This document shows positions 14,211 to 16,965 of a stretch of DNA of 16,965 bases, piece after piece. The translations under genes were made by a program, and so were the position numbers. The notes under the pieces were generated by a model. It was not told the origin of the DNA. It was given only the letters and a program-made list of their open reading frames with translations, and searched no databases. Position 1 is the first letter of the stretch. Every line of letters begins with the position of its first letter. Source of the DNA: an uncultured Desulfomonile sp. (GTDB lineage Bacteria; Desulfobacterota; Desulfomonilia; Desulfomonilales; Desulfomonilaceae); the NCBI GenBank assembly GCA_903920415.1, contig CAIXMD010000345.1, positions 1 through 16,965 of the forward strand, given 5' to 3'.

Positions 14211-14296
14211 GATTCCGCGGCCAATATTGCCTGCTCCTTGGAACCCATCCTGTCCTCTGAGTTGCATCTCCGCAATTCTTCGCCGATCCGCGATGG

Positions 14297-14857
14297 TTAT
14301 GGTCCTCGATTCAACTCTCGTAGACGATCGATGATTTTCCATTTCGCCAACAGCCGTACCGTACTCGGGGGCATGAGGTTTTCCCAAGGTTCTCCACGCA
14401 CCATGCGATGACGAATCTCTGAGCCGGTCAGGCCCTTGGTATCAGGAGTCCTGCGCCACATTACCTCCACATCGAGGCCTTGTCCGGTCAGAAGTTCATA
14501 TTTCCGATCGCCCCACTCGTCGCAGATGGTGATGAAAAACACAGCCTCCATAGGCACGTAGTACCGGTAGAGTTCCGGAAGATTTATGGGAAAGGGGACC
14601 ACGGAGAAGGCGTGGCCGACCACGCGCTCTTCAATCAGAGCGGCTTTCACCATCGTGTATCGTTCGAAATACGTGAGAGGATTGGCAAACAAAGTCGACC
14701 GAATTGGATCGGCTTGGTCCTCTCGGGATAGGATTGGATCAGGATTCGTAATTCCGACGACAAGGTGGTCACAGCGTGCTTTGCCCGCCAAGAGGTACCT
14801 GAGATGATCGTTATGGAGTACCTGAAATCGTCCATGGATAACGCCTATGCTGTGCAT
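14297..14857 (-). CDS. NMN adenylyltransferase-like nucleotidyltransferase
   Basis: Cytidylyltransferase-like HIGH-superfamily enzyme that probably forms NAD from NMN and ATP. With ATG 14857 (186 residues, AAGGTGG five bases upstream; a GTG at 14866 is less likely), the opening GVIHGRFQVLHNDHLRYL (5-22) is the nucleotide-binding motif. HNDH (15-18) takes the place of the HxGH motif, so the glycine is replaced by aspartate. The second motif appears as GLTGSEIRHRM (142-152), matching the ISST-x-IR region. The length and the GRFQ...H pattern resemble archaeal-type NadM or NMNAT-like proteins rather than NadD. The gene follows the zinc-ribbon methyltransferase by 48 bases on the same strand and probably shares its promoter. 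A different nucleotide or sugar-phosphate substrate cannot be excluded because of the HNDH substitution. Confidence 0.85.
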   Translation of the reverse strand: MHSIGVIHGRFQVLHNDHLRYLLAGKARCDHLVVGITNPDPILSREDQADPIRSTLFANPLTYFERYTMVKAALIEERVVGHAFSVVPFPINLPELYRYYVPMEAVFFITICDEWGDRKYELLTGQGLDVEVMWRRTPDTKGLTGSEIRHRMVRGEPWENLMPPSTVRLLAKWKIIDRLRELNRGP

Positions 14858-14905
14858 TCGTACCACCTTGCGCCGGAAGGTTGACTCTACCGGAACGGGA
14901 TACCC

Positions 14906-15862
14906 TCAGTGCATTAAATTGGTTGATTTGTTCGTAGGTTTGCCCCAGACCGCGTAGATCGGATCGCTCGGAATTCCGTGTCCGAAATACTTGTCATCCT
15001 TGGGACGAGGTTTCCCTGAGCTTTCATAGTAGCCTTGAATCGCGAGCCGGCCCGATAGGGAGAAGAATCTGCGAACGAGTTCCACCCTTTGCTTTTCGGT
15101 GCTCGTCTTCCATACATTCACGGCTTTCGGGGTAAACATCCTGTTTGAAAAAACCACTATGAAAAGGCCGTCAGGCTTCAGGACGCGTGACACTTCTCTA
15201 AAGACCTCCAGAGGCTGGGTCAGGTAGTCCACCGATACCGTGTTGACCACAACATCAAAGCGGTTATCGGAAAATGGCAGGTGCGGATCACTGTTGAGAT
15301 CGTGGATTACGTGCTCACACAAAACGGGATTGGCTTCCAGTTCCGATTTATTAAGCCCGAGTCCTACAACTATCGTGGAATCGTACACTTTTCCGAGATG
15401 GGAATCCGGTCCGGCCATGAGATCCAGGATCGTTGAACCCTCTGGAGTCAAACGACCATAGATCTGCTCAACCGTCTCAAGGGCACAGGAGTCCAGATGG
15501 TCGACAAAGCGCGGTTTTGTATAGAAATCCCCATCAGGGGTCTCATCGTCACGACCAAGGTCATGAGCTCTGAACCATGAGAAACTAGTGATTTCATCGG
15601 GTTCTTCCTTGACAATAAGGTCCTTCAGCGCATCTTCCGACCAGACCGGGGCTGGTCCACAGCCGCCGCGTGGGTCCATCCGGCAACGGTAGCCCGTCTT
15701 ATCAATCCCCTGGTTCTGCAAGGCTTTCCAGCTATTCGTGAAATAGGAACAGTCGTCATTGAAACAGATGTGGTGCATCTCTCCACCCCAGCTTGACTCG
15801 GGTGGAGTACGAATCGGATCCATTTCTGAGCCACAATAGGCACAAGCGTGTCCTTCTGGCAT
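14906..15862 (-). CDS. Zinc-ribbon/SAM-dependent methyltransferase fusion
   Basis: A 318-residue protein of two parts. Residues 1-85 hold a cysteine-rich domain with C7-x2-C10 and C33-x4-C38, plus a second pair C60 and C68. It resembles a zinc ribbon of the ogr/Delta-like sort. Residues ~95-310 are a class I methyltransferase: FYTKPRFVDHLD (113-124), motif I ILDLMAGPDSHLG (145-157), VVGLGLNKSEL (165-175), HDLN (187-190), FDVVVNTVSVDYL (202-214) and the post-core RVLKPDGLFIVVFSNRMF. Similar methyltransferases usually lack the ribbon. The start is well supported by AAGGGAG eight bases before ATG 15862. It heads a two-gene minus-strand unit with the NMNAT-like gene. The ribbon could bind nucleic acid or a partner protein; the acceptor is unknown. 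Confidence 0.85.
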   Translation of the reverse strand: MPEGHACAYCGSEMDPIRTPPESSWGGEMHHICFNDDCSYFTNSWKALQNQGIDKTGYRCRMDPRGGCGPAPVWSEDALKDLIVKEEPDEITSFSWFRAHDLGRDDETPDGDFYTKPRFVDHLDSCALETVEQIYGRLTPEGSTILDLMAGPDSHLGKVYDSTIVVGLGLNKSELEANPVLCEHVIHDLNSDPHLPFSDNRFDVVVNTVSVDYLTQPLEVFREVSRVLKPDGLFIVVFSNRMFTPKAVNVWKTSTEKQRVELVRRFFSLSGRLAIQGYYESSGKPRPKDDKYFGHGIPSDPIYAVWGKPTNKSTNLMH

Positions 15863-16286
15863 TGGGGTCTCCCTTCTCTTCGTAAGACGGATTCATTGAA
15901 ACCGGACTCAAGGGATCAGCATTTCCTTACATGGGTGTTTCAGTGAAACTCAATAAGTACATGGCCTCCTAACTTGTGTAAAATGCTCATCATGGATTAT
16001 TTTGAAGGCCATCTTTCACTCTTATCCGATACCATCCGCAGATCAAAAAGAATCTGACAAACTCCTGACTTGGTTAATGCACGATCCTTGTGTCCTAAAT
16101 TTCAAAGTGGGTTCGCCAAGGAACTCTGTCAAGTGGAACTCTCGGAAAAATTCTCAACAGATGATTACCTGAAATGAACTCGCCAAGAAGATGGAAACCC
16201 TTTTTGTGGAGCCCTATCCTAAACAAATAGCCACAAGGCCTCACCACAACGGCTGTCCATTGACACTTGCGAAGATGGCTTCGGGA
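15863..16286. other. 424-base region without a supported gene
   Basis: Between tspO and the zinc-ribbon methyltransferase no frame has a start with a ribosome binding site and family-like content. A GTTTCA-G-TGAAAC palindrome (15937-15949) may belong to the methyltransferase promoter region. A small CGAAG/CTTCG hairpin around 16270-16285, just past the tspO stop, lacks a T-run. Base composition looks mixed and no repeat with another part of the window was seen. Confidence 0.5.
15937..15949. repeat. Palindrome upstream of the zinc-ribbon methyltransferase gene
   Basis: GTTTCA-G-TGAAAC is a perfect palindrome 75-87 bases upstream of the ATG at 15862. It is a possible operator; no clear -10/-35 pair accompanies it. 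Confidence 0.3.
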
Positions 16287-16763
16287 TCAGTTCAGCCGCC
16301 AGATCATGGCGTTCAGGACCCCTGCGAAACACACCCAAATCAGATAGGGCACCATCAGCGTACCCGCCAACTTCGAGACACGCCAGAACGCTGCTGAAGT
16401 TGCCAGGATCGCAATCCACAAGATGCCGATTTCGAAAAGAGCCAAGCCCGGGCTCCGGAGACCGAAAAATAGAGCCGACCATCCTGCGTTCAGGAGTAGT
16501 TGTATAGCATAGATCCCCAAGGGATATCGCCGCACCCCGAACCCCCCGCGACGCCACACGATCCATGCAGCGATGCCCATCGAGGTGTAGAGGATTGTCC
16601 ATACCGTACCAATCGTAGCCCCCGAAGGAGTCCAGGAGGGCTTGATTAGGGTCGGATACCACGTGCTGACTGAAAGATCTGTAAAAAGCCTGCCCAGAGA
16701 GGCAACTCCGAAAGCGACCAGCAGACTCACCACTAGTCCCGCAATCTCTTTCGTTTTATTCAT
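16287..16763 (-). CDS. tspO: TspO/MBR family membrane protein
   Basis: Five-helix inner-membrane (or outer-membrane in some species) protein of the translocator/tryptophan-rich sensory family. It binds porphyrins and is linked to tetrapyrrole or stress regulation. From ATG 16763 (158 residues, AGGTG five bases upstream; a TTG at 16781 is less likely) the family residues can be followed. These are WYPTLIKPSWTPS (35-47), VWTILYTSMGIAAW (54-67), the signature LNAGWSALFFGL (91-102), and PYLIWVCFAGVLNAMIW (139-155). Five hydrophobic segments are visible at about 7-27, 49-69, 82-101, 106-126 and 134-153. Upstream (16901-16959) lie two strong inverted repeats that could carry its regulation. It is not linked here to carotenoid or photosystem genes. 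The family is certain and the ligand is not. Confidence 0.96.
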   Translation of the reverse strand: MNKTKEIAGLVVSLLVAFGVASLGRLFTDLSVSTWYPTLIKPSWTPSGATIGTVWTILYTSMGIAAWIVWRRGGFGVRRYPLGIYAIQLLLNAGWSALFFGLRSPGLALFEIGILWIAILATSAAFWRVSKLAGTLMVPYLIWVCFAGVLNAMIWRLN

Positions 16764-16900
16764 GGAAACACCTATACGCAAGCCAGATTTATGATAAGGT
16801 CCCGCTGACTCCGAACTTGATCTGCTTTTCCCTGGGGATTATCATCCTTCGTCAAGAGATTCGCCCACTACTGCGGCGTGAAGCGAGCAATCGGACACAA

Positions 16901-16928
16901 TTAACCCATATCTCGGACTATGGGTCAA
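16901..16928. repeat. Inverted repeat upstream of tspO
   Basis: ACCCATA (16904-16910) and TATGGGT (16919-16925) are perfect 7-bp arms with an 8-base spacer. With one mismatch the arms extend to 10 bp (TTAACCCATA / TATGGGTCAA). No T-run follows on either strand, so an operator or RNA hairpin is more likely than a terminator. Confidence 0.42.
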
Positions 16929-16943
16929 GGACTGTGATGTGAA

Positions 16944-16959
16944 TCAGCCGATCGGCTGA
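16944..16959. repeat. 16-bp perfect palindrome at the right edge
   Basis: TCAGCCGATCGGCTGA is identical to its reverse complement. It has no loop, so it is better as a dimeric-protein site than as an RNA hairpin. It lies 19 bases beyond the previous inverted repeat, about 180 bases upstream of tspO. The gene to the right is not in the window. Confidence 0.5.
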
Positions 16960-16965
16960 CAGAAG

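Noticed and set aside
16219..16662. 147-residue minus-strand frame
   Set aside because: It overlaps tspO in another frame and shows no family features, while tspO is strongly conserved.
1..16965. CRISPR array, insertion sequence, tRNA or prophage
   Set aside because: No regularly spaced repeats, transposase or integrase motifs, tRNA cloverleaf or phage genes were seen.

Overview
The window is about 17 kb of chromosomal DNA from a Gram-negative bacterium. The evidence for two membranes is an LptG-type lipopolysaccharide exporter, a predicted outer-membrane beta-barrel and several Sec signal peptides. Gene content and style (tig-clpP-clpX, a DUF2059-like secreted protein, GtrB-type glycosyltransferase, many TTG/GTG starts) suggest a Desulfobacterota (former Deltaproteobacteria) lineage. 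That assignment is an inference, since no rRNA or other marker gene is present. No tRNA, rRNA, CRISPR array, insertion sequence or phage gene was seen.

Layout. (1) 1-1660, minus strand: type I methionine aminopeptidase (map), then a MurD-type Mur ligase that runs off the left edge. (2) 1941-4342, plus strand: a YbgC-type hot-dog thioesterase, a secreted DUF2059-like protein with an internal duplication, and a secreted protein with the Cys/His/Asp layout of papain/C39-like cysteine peptidases. The last has its own near-consensus promoter overlapped by an inverted repeat. (3) 4421-5582, minus strand: a predicted outer-membrane beta-barrel and a 62-residue protein of unknown function. (4) 5928-9215, minus strand: the cytosolic protein quality-control operon tig-clpP-clpX, closed by a likely intrinsic terminator and without lon. 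(5) 9460-12648, plus strand: GT2 glycosyltransferase with two C-terminal membrane helices, NAD-dependent sugar epimerase and LptG, apparently an envelope-glycan operon. (6) 12831-14210, plus strand: an HD-domain phosphohydrolase followed after six bases by an FkbM-type methyltransferase. (7) 14297-15862, minus strand: a zinc-ribbon/methyltransferase fusion followed by an NMN-adenylyltransferase-like nucleotidyltransferase. (8) 15863-16965: a gene-poor stretch, then tspO on the minus strand, with two strong inverted repeats upstream at the right edge.

Most genes are conserved housekeeping or envelope functions. The less ordinary parts are the secreted cysteine-peptidase-like protein and its promoter, the zinc-ribbon methyltransferase fusion paired with an NMNAT-like enzyme, the unassigned 62-residue protein after the clp operon, mutually exclusive hairpins between clpP and clpX, and a 16-bp perfect palindrome upstream of tspO. 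No clearly new multi-gene system can be demonstrated from this window.
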